A stretch of 64,000 nucleotides of DNA. Origin: Phialocephala subalpina (Eukaryota; Ascomycota; Leotiomycetes; Helotiales; Mollisiaceae). This document shows, one piece after another, positions 36,903 through 47,767 of this stretch. The DNA lies in the NCBI GenBank assembly GCA_900073065.1, contig FJOG01000002.1, positions 1,768,243 through 1,832,242 of the forward strand, in the 5' to 3' direction. The notes under the pieces were generated by a model. It was given only the letters and a program-made list of their open reading frames with translations, ran no database searches and had not been told where the DNA came from. Position 1 is the first letter of the stretch. Every line of letters starts with the position of its first letter. The position numbers and the translations under genes were made by a program.

Positions 36903-38611
36903 CTAGTACCAAATACTCCTCGTGCGATGGTGAGGAATAGGTTCCTCGTCAGCGATTTCTCTCTCCTTCATCGTGTCATAGAGGAAGAAGTCGATTAGAA
37001 TTGCGTTGATCTTTGCGTCGGGGTGGTTGCGGAGGATTTCTCGTCTAATCAGTTCGATGCACCATATGCTGCAGCCTGTGAGGTTGGGTGTTAGCACGAT
37101 GTTCAAGGTGTCATAAAAGAGCGTAAAGAGGAGAGTGCGAAGAAGTGTTTGGCGTTGCCGGAGAAGGCGAGTAGGGTTTGGAACATGAGGGTGTCCGAGT
37201 CGAGTTCAATGTCCCAATCCACCCACCTGAGACCATTTTGAATACGCAATGTAAGGACTCTTGTCTGACACTGGCCTCTTCCCAACGTGGAATATGAGCA
37301 TGATCCCAAATAAACCGCGGCTTGAAAGTAAAATGACAGGGAATGAAAGAGTGTGAAACATACCTCTCAACTGAATCTCCCACGAATGCTCACTCTCAAT
37401 AACTTTCTTCTTCCTAATCGCATTCTCCAGCGGCGGCGCGTACCACAAACACCCCAATGTATTCAACATTTGCGGGATCCTATAATCCGCAAACATCGTA
37501 ATCTTATCAATATCATTGAATTCCCCATGTCCTTCGCCGTCGAACGCAGCCCACAAATCAGCGACACAGATCTGAGCTCGTTTGAGGAACCGAACGCTTT
37601 TGCGGTTCTCGAATTTAACGACGTCGTTGAAGCAGGGGAAGTTGTCTGCTAGAAGGTTAACGAGGGCTGCTGCTGAACCGTTGGCAGCGGTGATGCAGTT
37701 CCTAAAGCTGCATTGGTATTTCTGTCGGGGCCGTTAGTGAGAGGCTGGAATTTGGGAGGCACAAACAGGGAACAGTACTTCGTAGAGAATTTGGCCTGCT
37801 TCTCTCAAGCAGGACATCCTTTCCTGAAAGAGAGGAATCTCTTCTTCAGTGGCACTTCTGAAGACGTGCTTCAGAACTTCCTCGGTGCCTACACGGTATT
37901 AAAATAAAATCCAAGAGGAAGAAAACAAGATACGTCAAAGCCTAGAGATGCTTCTGACGGAGATTTGCACTTGCTAGTTCCCGAGACTAAGCTCATTGCT
38001 GACCTTCTAGAGAATCGTATTCATGAAGCACTCGTAACTTCCAAAGCACTCGCTTGTTTTTCGAAACAAAAATTGACAGCTCCAACTTGCGAAACGGCTT
38101 ACATTCGTCTTCATTTTGCCAGAAATCCGAAGACGTGATTGGGATATCTACAAATAGGTCAGAGTGGTTCACCTCAGCAGCACATTGCCGTGGACTAACC
38201 CTCGTCAAGCGCTCTTTGCAACGCCGCAACCAAACTCCAATAACCTGTCCATTTCTTGCCCTTGTACTCGACAGCAAACCGCTCTTCTTCATCCAGCTCA
38301 GACCAGAACGAAAAATTCAACAAATCCATGGTGAAAATGAAAGCCACCGTGCTCTCATCTTTAGCCTTGGGATGAAGTTCATGTGACGACCAGGTCTTGG
38401 TTGAATATTCTTTCTTTTGCATCTGTTCGTAGATCATGGCTGCAGCTGCTTTTGTCGACAGATAGTCTAGTGCGACGTCAATTGAGTTGTCGTAAACATA
38501 TTCGGCTCCTTCTAGGACTTGAGTCTCGGGTATCTTGGGAGTTAGAGCTGTTTTATTGAAGTGTTGACGCAGGAAATCGAGGAGGTCGTGGTCTGCCTCA
38601 TCATCGGACAT
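36903..38611 (-). CDS. Queuosine 5'-phosphate N-glycosylase / hydrolase (DUF2419, QNG1)
   Basis: Salvage enzyme that releases queuine from queuosine 5'-phosphate so that it can be put into tRNA by TGT. Five exons, 38611-38200, 38147-38103, 37888-37779, 37721-37364 and 37075-36903, give 365 residues. Family features include DESTVAFIFTMDLLNFSFW, YKGKKWTGYWSLVAALQRAL, the ADYRIPQMLNTLG segment and CSIWCIELIRREIL near the end, followed by the fungal tail HHRTRSIWY. Introns 2 (214 nt) and 4 (288 nt) are longer than usual here, and a spurious minus frame (37103-37383) fills part of intron 4. Fungi cannot make queuine, so this implies uptake from bacteria or diet. Confidence 0.9.
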
Positions 38612-39369
38612 AATGTGAGGAAAGAGGATCTTGGAGATCCAAAAGCCTATGAAATAAAATCTGAAATTGAAGCATTCATCTCCCTATCTGAAGAGGGGTT
38701 ACTCGGTAGCGAGGTGCAAAAGAGGTGCTTGGAGCCTTGGAAAAGGGGCGAGTCTGCGATGAATTCGATGTCCCTTCGCTATGACCCTGACAAAGTATTC
38801 TCATTGGTCGAAACTGTGTAAATAGGGGGGCTTCTCATCTACTCACAGAAAAGAGAGAGCATCGATCATTTGTAATCTTAATCTGGATGAAGCTGAACTG
38901 CTGAAGCCTCTTCCTACCTGTTTTGTTCCATCTTTACAAGGAGGCCATATTATTCGGGTCGTCCTTCCGGCGGCGACACAAGCCTCTCCTGAATTCTCCC
39001 TTCAACCCAGATCGCAGCCTTGTCATCTAGTGGTAATACGGAGTAGGAATGCGAATAAATCTCACTCTTAAGGTTCCTTTCTAGATTCATAAGAGTGTAT
39101 CAAACAAACGTCTCAAGCAGAGAAAGTGAACATATAAAACAAGACGATTGTCCGTGCAATTGAAGGCCACGATAACGACGCCATAAGGTTATCTCGGTTG
39201 CGTGTGAGACTTCCGCGCGCAGTCGCGTCTCCTTCAACTTTTAGCCTCGCCGGGTACTTCAGAGCTTCAGAGCCTTCTCTGCGAACCAACAACTTCCACA
39301 TCCAACCTCGATCTTGCCCTTTTCCTTGGGCCGGTTCAAGATTGAACGCACCCTTTTGCATTAGCAAAG
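38612..39369. other. Divergent promoter QNG1 / UBA2
   Basis: About 760 bp with no gene. A stretch near 39020-39060 (TCATCTAGTGGTAATAC) looks faintly like a tRNA D-arm but has no acceptor stem or T-arm. Confidence 0.5.
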
Positions 39370-41806
39370 ATGGCAACAGCGATGAAGCGCGATCAATTCA
39401 ACACCCAATCGTTGGGGGTTCCATTGAACACGATGGTGAAGGAGGTAAGGACTATTTCTCTTTGACGGAGACCTTGAGCAGGGCTTTTCGATCTCCAACC
39501 TCTCTCGAGTGCCTGCTATATCTGCAAAGGCCCCTTCCTCCTGTTTCCGTCCTCCTCCGATGCCCATCAACTCGATCGTTCCTTCCCTTACGACTTAAGG
39601 CTCACGACGATGTTTGCGCCTCGTGAAAATACAGACCAATGCTAACGTCATTGAACAGGCACGAATCCTTATGGTCGGCGCAGGAGGTATCGGATGCGAA
39701 CTTCTGAAGAACCTCGTTCTTGCTGGCTTTGGAGAAATCCATATTGTCGATCTCGATACCATCGATTTGAGCAATCTAAATCGCCAATTCCTTTTCAGAC
39801 ACGAGCATATCAAGAAGTCAAAGGCTTTGGTCCGTACACCTCGAGATGACTTAACCACAAAATAAGGACTGACAGATGGCGAGCAGGTGGCTAAGGATGC
39901 GGCACACAAGTTCAATCCTAATGTTAAGCTGGAGGCATATATGGCAAATATCAAGGATTCGCAATTCAACGTAGATTGGTTCAAGGGCTTCACGATGATC
40001 TTCAACGCCCTGGACAATTTGGATGCGCGGAGACATGTCAACAAGATGTGCATTGCGGCGGGTATTCCTCTGATTGAGAGTGGTACGACAGGCTTTAATG
40101 GCCAGGTTCAAGTGATCAAAAAGGGCGTCTCAGCCTGCTACGATTGCACACCAAAGGAAACCCCGAAGAGCTTCCCCGTATGCACCATCCGAAGTACACC
40201 AAGCCAACCGATTCATTGTATTGTCTGGGGAAAGAGTTATCTATTAAGGTATTTGTGATATGATCCTCTAGGTACAGCACATCTTAACCTTTGCTAGTGA
40301 GATCTTCGGAGCGAGCGAGGACGATTCGCCAGAGATGGACCATTCAGAGGACAGCGAAAATGCCGAAGAGATTGAGAAGCTTCGTCAGGAGGCGCAAGCA
40401 TTGAAGAAGATTCGGGAGGCCATGGGCACGGAATCGTTCGCACAGCTGCTCTTTGACAAGGTTTATAAGGACGACGTTATCCGATTGCGATCAATGGAGG
40501 AGATGTGGAAGACTCGACGCCCTCCAGAGTCACTCGAGTATGCAACGGTTATTCTTCGGAGCGAGCGAGGACGATTCGCCAGAGATGGACCATTCAGAGG
40601 ACAGCGAAAATGCCGAAGAGATTGAGAAGCTTCGTCAGGAGGCGCAAGCATTGAAGAAGATTCGGGAGGCCATGGGCACGGAATCGTTCGCACAGCTGCT
40701 CTTTGACAAGGTTTATAAGGACGACGTTATCCGATTGCGATCAATGGAGGAGATGTGGAAGACTCGACGCCCTCCAGAGTCACTCGAGTATGCAACGGTT
40801 ATCTTCGTCACTGCTGGTGCGAACTTGCGGTCAATCGTATTCGGCATTGAAACCAAATCTCGATTTGATATCAAGCAAATGGCTGGCAATATCATCCCGG
40901 CAATCGCCACGACGAATGCTATTGTAGCAGGTCTGTGTGTTCTGCAATCTTTCAAGGTTCTTCGAGGCGAATTCTCAAGCACGAAAGAGGTAGGACTGGA
41001 CCACTCTATAATTCCAACATTAGTTGACTTTTGAATAGACATTCCTTACGCCATTCGCACAAGAAAGACTTCTTGCATCTGACAAAAGTCGCCCACCAAA
41101 TCCTGATTGTCCCGTATGCAGTGTCGCACAGACTCGAGTCCTAGTTGATATGTCACGAGCCACTTTGGGTGATCTTGTTGAGGACTTCCTGAAGATGGAA
41201 CTTGGCTATGGCGAAGAGATTGTTGTCAACCACGGAAACAACCTTCTGTACGATGTGGACGAAACTGAAAATCTCGGAAAGAAGCTTAGTGAGCTTGGTA
41301 TGTCTGCATTGATTCCTGCTCCACGAGCATTAGCTAACATCTCGCCTAGGCATCAAGGGGGATAGTTTCCTGACCATCGTTGACGAGGATGAAGAGCACG
41401 AGAACGGACCTAGAGTCAACCTCATCTTGAACGTCCAAGAATCGTGCGTGTTCCCTATTCCAGCTCCTTGCTTTCTTAACTGACCCATAGCAGTGCCTCA
41501 CCTGAAGAAAAGCCTATCAAGAGCTTAGATATTGCTCCAGCGACTAACGGCGAGGTACCTGGTTCTCCTATCCCTAGGAGGAAGAAAGAGGTGAAAGAGG
41601 GTCCGCAATCGAATGGCCATAGCACCAATGGGCCCTCGGCCCCTGTGAATGGCGGCTCTGCGACCAAGAGAACTGCTACCGAGGCCTTCGAGAACGGCGA
41701 CGAAACACCTTCAGCGAAGAAAGCCAAGACACTGTCGAACGGTGCAGACAACGAAGTCATCGAGATCATTGATAACGACGGCTCCATTCTTATCGAGGAC
41801 GACTGA
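39370..41806 (+). CDS. UBA2: SUMO-activating enzyme subunit UBA2, reading frame broken by a 250-bp tandem duplication
   Basis: Catalytic subunit of the SUMO E1. Exons read 39370-39444, 39659-39829, 39887-40248, 40298-40989, 41039-41297, 41350-41443 and 41491-41806. The ATP site GAGGIGCE, the catalytic cysteine in [13 protein letters not shown], the second zinc pair CPVC, the ubiquitin-fold domain, and a C-terminal nuclear-localisation and SIM-like acidic tail ([16 protein letters not shown]) are all present. In exon 4 a perfect 250-bp direct repeat (40303-40552 = 40553-40802) shifts the frame by one, so direct reading stops at 40623-40625 after about 311 residues. In addition, where the family has about 65-70 residues between the LEY and DFVTA segments, this gene has none. 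The two defects share one junction. The locus may be misassembled, truly broken, or rescued by splicing out one copy. Confidence 0.85.
40303..40802 (+). repeat. Perfect 250-bp tandem direct duplication inside UBA2
   Basis: Bases 40303-40552 and 40553-40802 are identical at every position I compared. Mismatches start immediately outside (A versus T on the left, T versus C on the right). The unit is 250 bp, not a multiple of three. Both right-hand junctions read GGTTAT followed, directly or after one T, by CTTCG. The perfect identity means the event is recent or artefactual. Confidence 0.95.
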
Positions 41807-41877
41807 TCTTGTTCCTCTTCTAGTTTATTCCAGAATTGTGTTGCTACGTTAATTGATCTCCTTCCCAGGATATCAGG

Positions 41878-42983
41878 TCATATGGCACTCAACCCACCAT
41901 CAACGTTGAGTACGCAATTATTTGCATATGCGTTCGCAGCCAGAAAGACTGCTGCATCTGCAATCTCAGAAGGTCGTCCAAAACGTTTCAGGGGTATGGC
42001 GTTTAAGGCTTCAGAGCGTGCATTGGGAGTCATAGCTGCACCTTGTATATTAGAACGAGATCATACAGGCGTAAAATAGGTGGGCGGAGCGAGTCCGAAA
42101 CGAACGCATGATGAAATATAATTCTTGAACGCATTTGAACGTACCTTCGGTCATGTCTGTCTCGATATATCCGGGAACTATCACGTTGACTCTGACATTC
42201 TTCTCCCCGAGTTCTGCTGCTAGTGCTCGGCTCAGGCCAATGACTCCTGCTTTACTTGCGGCATATGCTGCACTGCCCTTTCCACCTTTCTGTCCAAGAA
42301 GTGAGGCTACGTTGATGATGCAACCTGAGATCTTCAGCACGAGAATTAACACTCAGCAGAAGGACTCACCTCCTTTCAAGGCCATCATGTTCTTCCCCAT
42401 CGTTCGACAAGCCATCATCGTTCCCATCAGATTCGTCCTCATAACCTCTTCAAGCAAGCTAGGGCTTGTTACGAAAAGAGGTGAGCAATGAGTTATTCCT
42501 GCTGAGTTTACGAGGATATCGACTTTCTGTTTATTCTTTTAGCCTTTTCGTCTCATATCTTCCAGCAATTGCCACCGCCCTCAAAAAATTTACGGACTGA
42601 TGAAAGTCATAATATACCTCCTTCTTCATATTCCCCCAGAATGCATCGGAACCAACATCTCCAACCACAACTCTATGCTCATCGCCTGTACCCAAACCAT
42701 CTCGTACACTAAGCAACAATTGCTCGTTCCGTCCTACGAGGATACATCGTACACCTTCCTGAGCAAATCTCTTTGCGATTGCAGCGCCTATTCCTCGTGA
42801 TGCTCCGGTGATGATGCAGCTTTTTCCTTGGAGTGGGTTGGGAGTGGGTTCGTGAGGTGGTTCCCTGTTTAAGAAAGGCGATGCTGAAAAGCGTCGTAGA
42901 CGTCTTGCTGGGTGGACGAGGAGATTTCGATATGAAAGATGGGATGTTGAGCGCAATAGAGATGCAAACGATTGAGAAACCAT
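41878..42983 (-). CDS. Mitochondrial 3-oxoacyl-[acyl-carrier-protein] reductase (SDR, OAR1-like)
   Basis: Short-chain dehydrogenase that reduces 3-oxoacyl-ACP in mitochondrial type II fatty acid synthesis, feeding lipoate production. Exons 42983-42618, 42526-42370, 42324-42145 and 42035-41878 give 286 residues. An Arg- and Ser-rich presequence (MVSQSFASLLRSTSH..RRLRRFS) points to mitochondria. The NAD(P)-binding TGASRGIG is near residue 55, followed by a VGRN segment, LVNSAGI, INVAS, the catalytic YAASK, and the C-terminal NVDGG. All active-site residues are present. The open frame reaches further upstream, but the ATG at 42983 begins the presequence. Its stop lies only 71 bp from the UBA2 stop, so the 3' ends of the transcripts probably overlap. 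Confidence 0.92.
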
Positions 42984-43603
42984 CTCTATGAACCCAAAGT
43001 CACTGAGGAGGGAGCGATGCAGTCTCGTGATCTGATGTTGGGAGGAGCTCAGGAAATCAGCCACAAAAGTCGCTTCACGATGTCTCACGACGATCAGCTG
43101 GCTGTGTCACACCTCGGCAGCGTCGATCACATCAAAAATCTAACCTTACTGTACGAGCCGTCAACAAACCAACACCATGAACTGCATCGCCTCAACTTGT
43201 CCACGAACCAGCGAAGCCAATTTACCGAAAAGGAGAACAGTCTTATGCTCATCCGACTATATATCTTGGCAGCCAGCATTCGTTCCGGTGCTTCCGTGAG
43301 CAGCGAGCTGTACGGGATCTTTTACACCAGTATTTTTAGTTTATTTTCATGCGAGCTGCAACCGCGCGTTGAGGACTGTACTGCCGTTGACCGTTTTGGA
43401 GCTTCTCATTTGTGTAAAGTGGTTTTCATCGTCTCAATGTTTTCTGTCGCGCCCACAATATTCTGAATTGCGGAGGCTCTGTCGGTACTGTACCGAATTT
43501 GAAATTGATGTGATGAGTGTTTCCATGCATGAGATGGATTGAATGATTATCTTATCAGTTTTCGAAGCGTCATCACCGCTCTCGATTCCAGCGCACGATC
43601 CAG

Positions 43604-43640
<37 letters not shown>

Positions 43641-44138
43641 GTGGGCACGCGAGCAGCTTGCACCGTACGGAGGTAGATGTACACTAATCAAATTTTACAG
43701 GGCCCAGCTTTCACCTGCGGCCTTGATGAACATCCGGTGTCCGAATGCACCTGGGAACATCAAAGCACAAAGGCACAAAAGTATCAGGATGAGTAAGGCC
43801 TAGCCATGGACCATGGCTCGGCAGCATCCAACTCGCCGCTCCTTTCATAACTCTTCGGGACTTCGATAACCTGCAGAATCCGTATATGGCAATTGGCCCA
43901 CCATGTACGCCTCCATGTGGGCCAATCGAACGCTACTGGTGAGGAAGGTAAGCTCCCGCTGGTAGGCCTTACTCCGTAGTTAGGTCTGAGGTCTTGGGTC
44001 TTGGGTCCCAGACGAATGTACCTGAAAACTTTGGGTCTTATTTCCCGTCAGCATCTTGACCCTCGCTCTTCCCTATGGGAGCATTCCTGTCACTCTCTTT
44101 CTTTTGCTTCTGTTTGCAAGTTACATTATTCGCCAACC
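42984..44138. other. Intergenic region with hexanucleotide repeat
   Basis: About 1.15 kb between divergent genes. It contains the CATGGG repeat at 43604-43645. Frames that look like AHAHAH or AWAWAW are translations of that repeat. No gene seen. Confidence 0.5.
43604..43645. repeat. (CATGGG)n microsatellite
   Basis: Six perfect CATGGG units run from 43604 to 43639, followed by the variant unit CGTGGG and then CACGCG. It is non-coding and a likely length-variable locus. Confidence 0.9.
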
Positions 44139-45501
44139 ATGTTGGAGGATGTTCCAGGCGCCATAAGGCGCTTCTTTTTGCACATTTACAGAACGCTCCT
44201 CAATAGGTATGTGACGCCATCGCCAAATTGACGCGCCGCAACCCTAGATTCTGCGCTTCTGCTAACAATAGAATTAGACATTCATTCTTTGGACTGCTCA
44301 GACACATCCTCATAAATATGACATTTATCCTAATATGGATCACAACGTTCAAAAATGGTACCGAGCCTGTTCCTTAGTCTGCCGGACGCCTCTGGAATGT
44401 CACTGCTGACAAGGTTCTCCACAGCATGGCGGATAGACGCCTCGATACGCCCTCTCATCGATGTCAATTACCTTGAGGCAGCGGACCACCGAGTGTTTGA
44501 TCTGAACTTTGTGGGGATATTCATACAGTGCACCGTTTCGATTATGGGATATTCGTGGATGTATGCGCTTACACGGCGGTCGAAACTCTCGATTTTGGCG
44601 GCATTGCCTCCTTTCTTACTGAATGTACTGTATGCTGGCACGTATTATCTTTGCTCGGCACTTGATGTCTTTGATGCTTCCTCATATCGCGGACAGGATG
44701 ACTCTCGCTGACTGGTTCAAGGCATGGCTCTCGTACGGCGTTATACACTTTATATCCCCCTTTCTTGCGGCATTCTGGCTTTGGCTCTTTGCCTCCCCCG
44801 GCGTTGTGTCCGTCTTCGCCTGGTCTTTTGGAATACAAAACTGTCTAGGTATAATAACTCATCTCTCTTTCCCCACTGCCGCGCCCTGGTACGGAGATCA
44901 GTATGGATATCCTCTCCCACCGGGAAACTACAGCATGCCAGGCTCTGCAGCAGGTCTAGTACGCGTAGACGCTGTGTTGGGAACGCATATTTATGCCAAT
45001 GCATTCAAAGCTTCTCCCCTCGTTTTCGGAGCTTTCCCATCTTTACATGGAGCATTCAGCTGTTGCTGTTTCTTCTTCGTCGCCCGATATTCGAGGAAAG
45101 GGATGTACCTGCTAGGCTTCTACGTCTTATGGCAGTGGTTCTCAACAATGTATTTGAGACATCATTGGCGGATCGACCTCCTCGGCGGACTCGCCTATTC
45201 AGCATTTGCATTTTCGTTTTTCTACAGGAGTTTGGGAAGGATAGACAGGGCGTATGCGACTGGCGTTAGTGGTGGGAATGGGTGGCAGCGATTATTTGAG
45301 GGGACGAGAGCGCAGTATTTCTTCGATCGAAGGCCTGAGAAGGGATACGAAATTGTTATGGAGGGTAGTAGCGATGGTGAGAGTGGGAGGACGAGTATAG
45401 AGCAAGCTATGGTCGACCGCAGAGAGGGAGATCTCGAATCGGCGTGGGTCGATGATTTGGGGGCTACTTGGAGAACCAGAGAGCCGAGAGTGATATCGTA
45501 G
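44139..45501 (+). CDS. PAP2-family membrane protein, inositol-phosphorylceramide-synthase-like
   Basis: Integral membrane phosphotransferase-type protein. Exons 44139-44206, 44272-44357, 44425-44641 and 44697-45501 give 391 residues. Several helices are clear, starting with LRHILINMTFILIWITTF. The two PAP2 catalytic motifs are FPSLHGAFS near residue 238 and LRHHWRIDLLGG near residue 279, the layout of Aur1 and of related lipid phosphotransferases. The cytosolic tail is acidic and Ser-rich. It could be a second Aur1-like enzyme of sphingolipid synthesis or another PAP2 lipid phosphatase; the sequence alone does not decide, and the gene is not next to other lipid genes. Small introns (55-67 nt) hide the real frame in its first third. 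Confidence 0.82.
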
Positions 45502-46061
45502 TTGAAGAGTTTTGCGTATACCAGGGATCTGCTCGAAAGGAAGCTATTTCAATGCCGAACTTTTAGCTCAGTTCGGAATAGGCAGCGTGCTTGAGGAAGA
45601 GCTTCACTATGAACAGTGCCGAGTTAGTCTGATCCACCTGCAGGAATACCTCTGCTCTCTATTTGAATTGGGTGTGCAGACACTTCGCCATCAAGAGCTT
45701 GGTCTGCTTGAGCACCGATCAACAAATGGCAATTACAGACATTGCCCTCTTGCAACAGATTGTGTTGGGTGGTACATCTAGATTGGGATATTTGAAGCTG
45801 AGAAAGTCCTTCGAAAACATGGACATAAGAAATTCAACAATCTCCAACAACTTCCCGTACATTTCACCCTTGACCAATTCCCCCTTTCCGCTCCAACTCT
45901 CACTCTTCCTCGTGTCCCAGACACTTTCCGTCCATCTTCCACCTGAGCAAAGAAGGCCTAGGCCCGCATCACGTGCCATGCACCAGCAGCTCTTTTCCAA
46001 AAAATCGCGCCCGGGTTTCTTCTTCTTCGCGTCATCAACATCCACCGTTCCACAACGCAAG
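45502..46061. other. Intergenic gap before elongin C
   Basis: About 560 bp between two plus-strand genes. Open frames are present but carry no domain. The right end is the pyrimidine-rich promoter of the elongin C gene. Confidence 0.5.
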
Positions 46062-46840
46062 ATGGCGTCCTCAAGCCAGAACCAAGGATTGAGCAAATAT
46101 GTCACGCTTGTATCAATGGATGGGTTCGAGTTCGTCGTTTTGAGAGAGGCGGCTTCTGTTAGTAAGGCAATTGCTAGGATGTTGAGTCCGACGAGTGAGT
46201 TTGTCTTTACTTCTTTTTGATAGGACGATGCTGATGTTGTGCGCAGATGGTTTCAAGGAAGCCCAAGACGGACGTTGTGTTTTTGGGGAAATCAAGTACG
46301 TTCCCTCTCGATTTTTCCATGCGTTTTCGAACCGATCATATATTCTCAAGTGGAGAGGAGGGGCAGAAGTAGGACAATGATTATATCAAAACAAATCTCG
46401 CAGACAGAACATCTTCTTCGGGAGAGCGACGCTGGTTGATGCCTATATACACTTGATCTGAGACCTGCTTCTGTCTCTCGATTCCTCTATATCATACACA
46501 CTTTGTTTGTCTTTGGTGGAGGGAAGAGAGGGAAAGAAGTAGTTGTGATGATTGCATACAGAACAGACACTGCTTGTTATCTTTTCTACAAGATCTCTTT
46601 CTGGATTTCTGGTGCAAGAGGGAATATGCTGATCATGTTTTGATGGCATAGTGGTGTCGTCCTTGAGAAAGTTGCCGAGTACTTCTACTACAATTACAAG
46701 AATCGGAATAGGGAGGATGTACCGGATATGGAGATCCCACCAGAGTTGTGCTTGGAGTTGTTGATGGCGGCGGATTATTTGGACAGTGAGTTTCTTCTCC
46801 CTCTAATGATTGACCCTCGCTGACATGCCTTCCAGCGTAA
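46062..46840 (+). CDS. ELC1: Elongin C (SKP1/BTB-POZ fold)
   Basis: Adaptor subunit of elongin-cullin ubiquitin ligases and of the RNA polymerase II elongin complex. Four exons, 46062-46194, 46247-46295, 46652-46785 and 46836-46840, give 106 residues. The family pattern is clear: SKYVTLVSMDGFEFVVLREAA at the start, KAIARMLSP, VLEKVAEYFYYNYKN and the C-terminal LELLMAADYLDT. The last exon has only five coding bases, completing one codon plus the stop. Intron 2 is long for this window (356 nt). The gene looks intact. Confidence 0.92.
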
Positions 46841-47767
46841 ACGGGCGAAAAAGGTATACCACGGCGTACAGGACGGGCTCGACTGGGTAGGTAGTATATG
46901 AGGGGACGGAGTTCAGGAACGATATTCATGCCAGAAATGAAAGTACGACACAACCAACAGCGCACGTATCTGACCATATGTGAGGACACATCGAAACCCC
47001 ATCACGAGCATATACATTCTTCACCTCTACTCCATGGGTCGATTGTCTATAGTTGATGGCAGAATAACCATTTCTCCCTCTTATTCAGCCTTTCTGCTCA
47101 ATACTGTGCTTCGCCCTGTCGTAGCCTCGCTCCAGGGTGCAGTCCGCTGTGTTAAGGCTTTATTCCAGGGGAGACATTACTTACGCTGTACAATTTTTTG
47201 AAGGAAGAGGATGTGACGGAGAAGTCTCCGTTGCAATATCTGCAATCTGTGAGCTTCTGCTACTTTGGCGTTTTCTGAAATGAAGGCATCCAGTGGATAC
47301 GTTTTGTACTCGTTGAAGTTCTCGCAATATTTCAGATCGAGACGTACATTCAAGGCGCCTCGAATGTCCCAACAAGCGCAAACCATTACCAGATCTCTTT
47401 TAGTATTTCCTCCGAAGTCTACAGGGTGATCAGACGAACCTCGGCGCACTTGTTGATTTTCGAGACGCCGGTCACCCTTCGCTTGGCGATTCAAACAGAT
47501 CTTCGACGTATCATCAGATGAAACCTCCTCAAACGGGTAACCTTAACCCTGTATCCCCACAATTTCACCATCTGATAACTTTCATGCCACTGCTTAAAGA
47601 TCTCACGATCTCTTCAATTTCTTCTTGTTCTGTTTATTCATTCTTTCTTTCTTTCTTTGAGCGCTGGTCGATCAGTTTAATTTCTTGTTTATATTGAGCA
47701 TATTCATCGTCACTCTTTCAAAACACCATAATTCGAACCAACATTGACCCCCCCGGCATATCTCAAA
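46841..47767. other. Intergenic region
   Basis: About 930 bp without a credible gene. A short (TTTC)n run near 47640 and a T-rich stretch lie just before the secreted-protein gene. Confidence 0.5.

Noticed and set aside
37103..37383. Minus-strand frames between two QNG1 exons
   Set aside because: Family alignment joins the flanking exons directly, so this is intron; frames are chance.
39020..39060. tRNA-like stretch TCATCTAGTGGTAATAC
   Set aside because: No acceptor stem, anticodon arm or GGTTCGA T-loop at the right distance.
43434..43803. Frames with AHAHAH or AWAWAW repeats
   Set aside because: They are translations of the CATGGG microsatellite on either strand, with no other coding signal.
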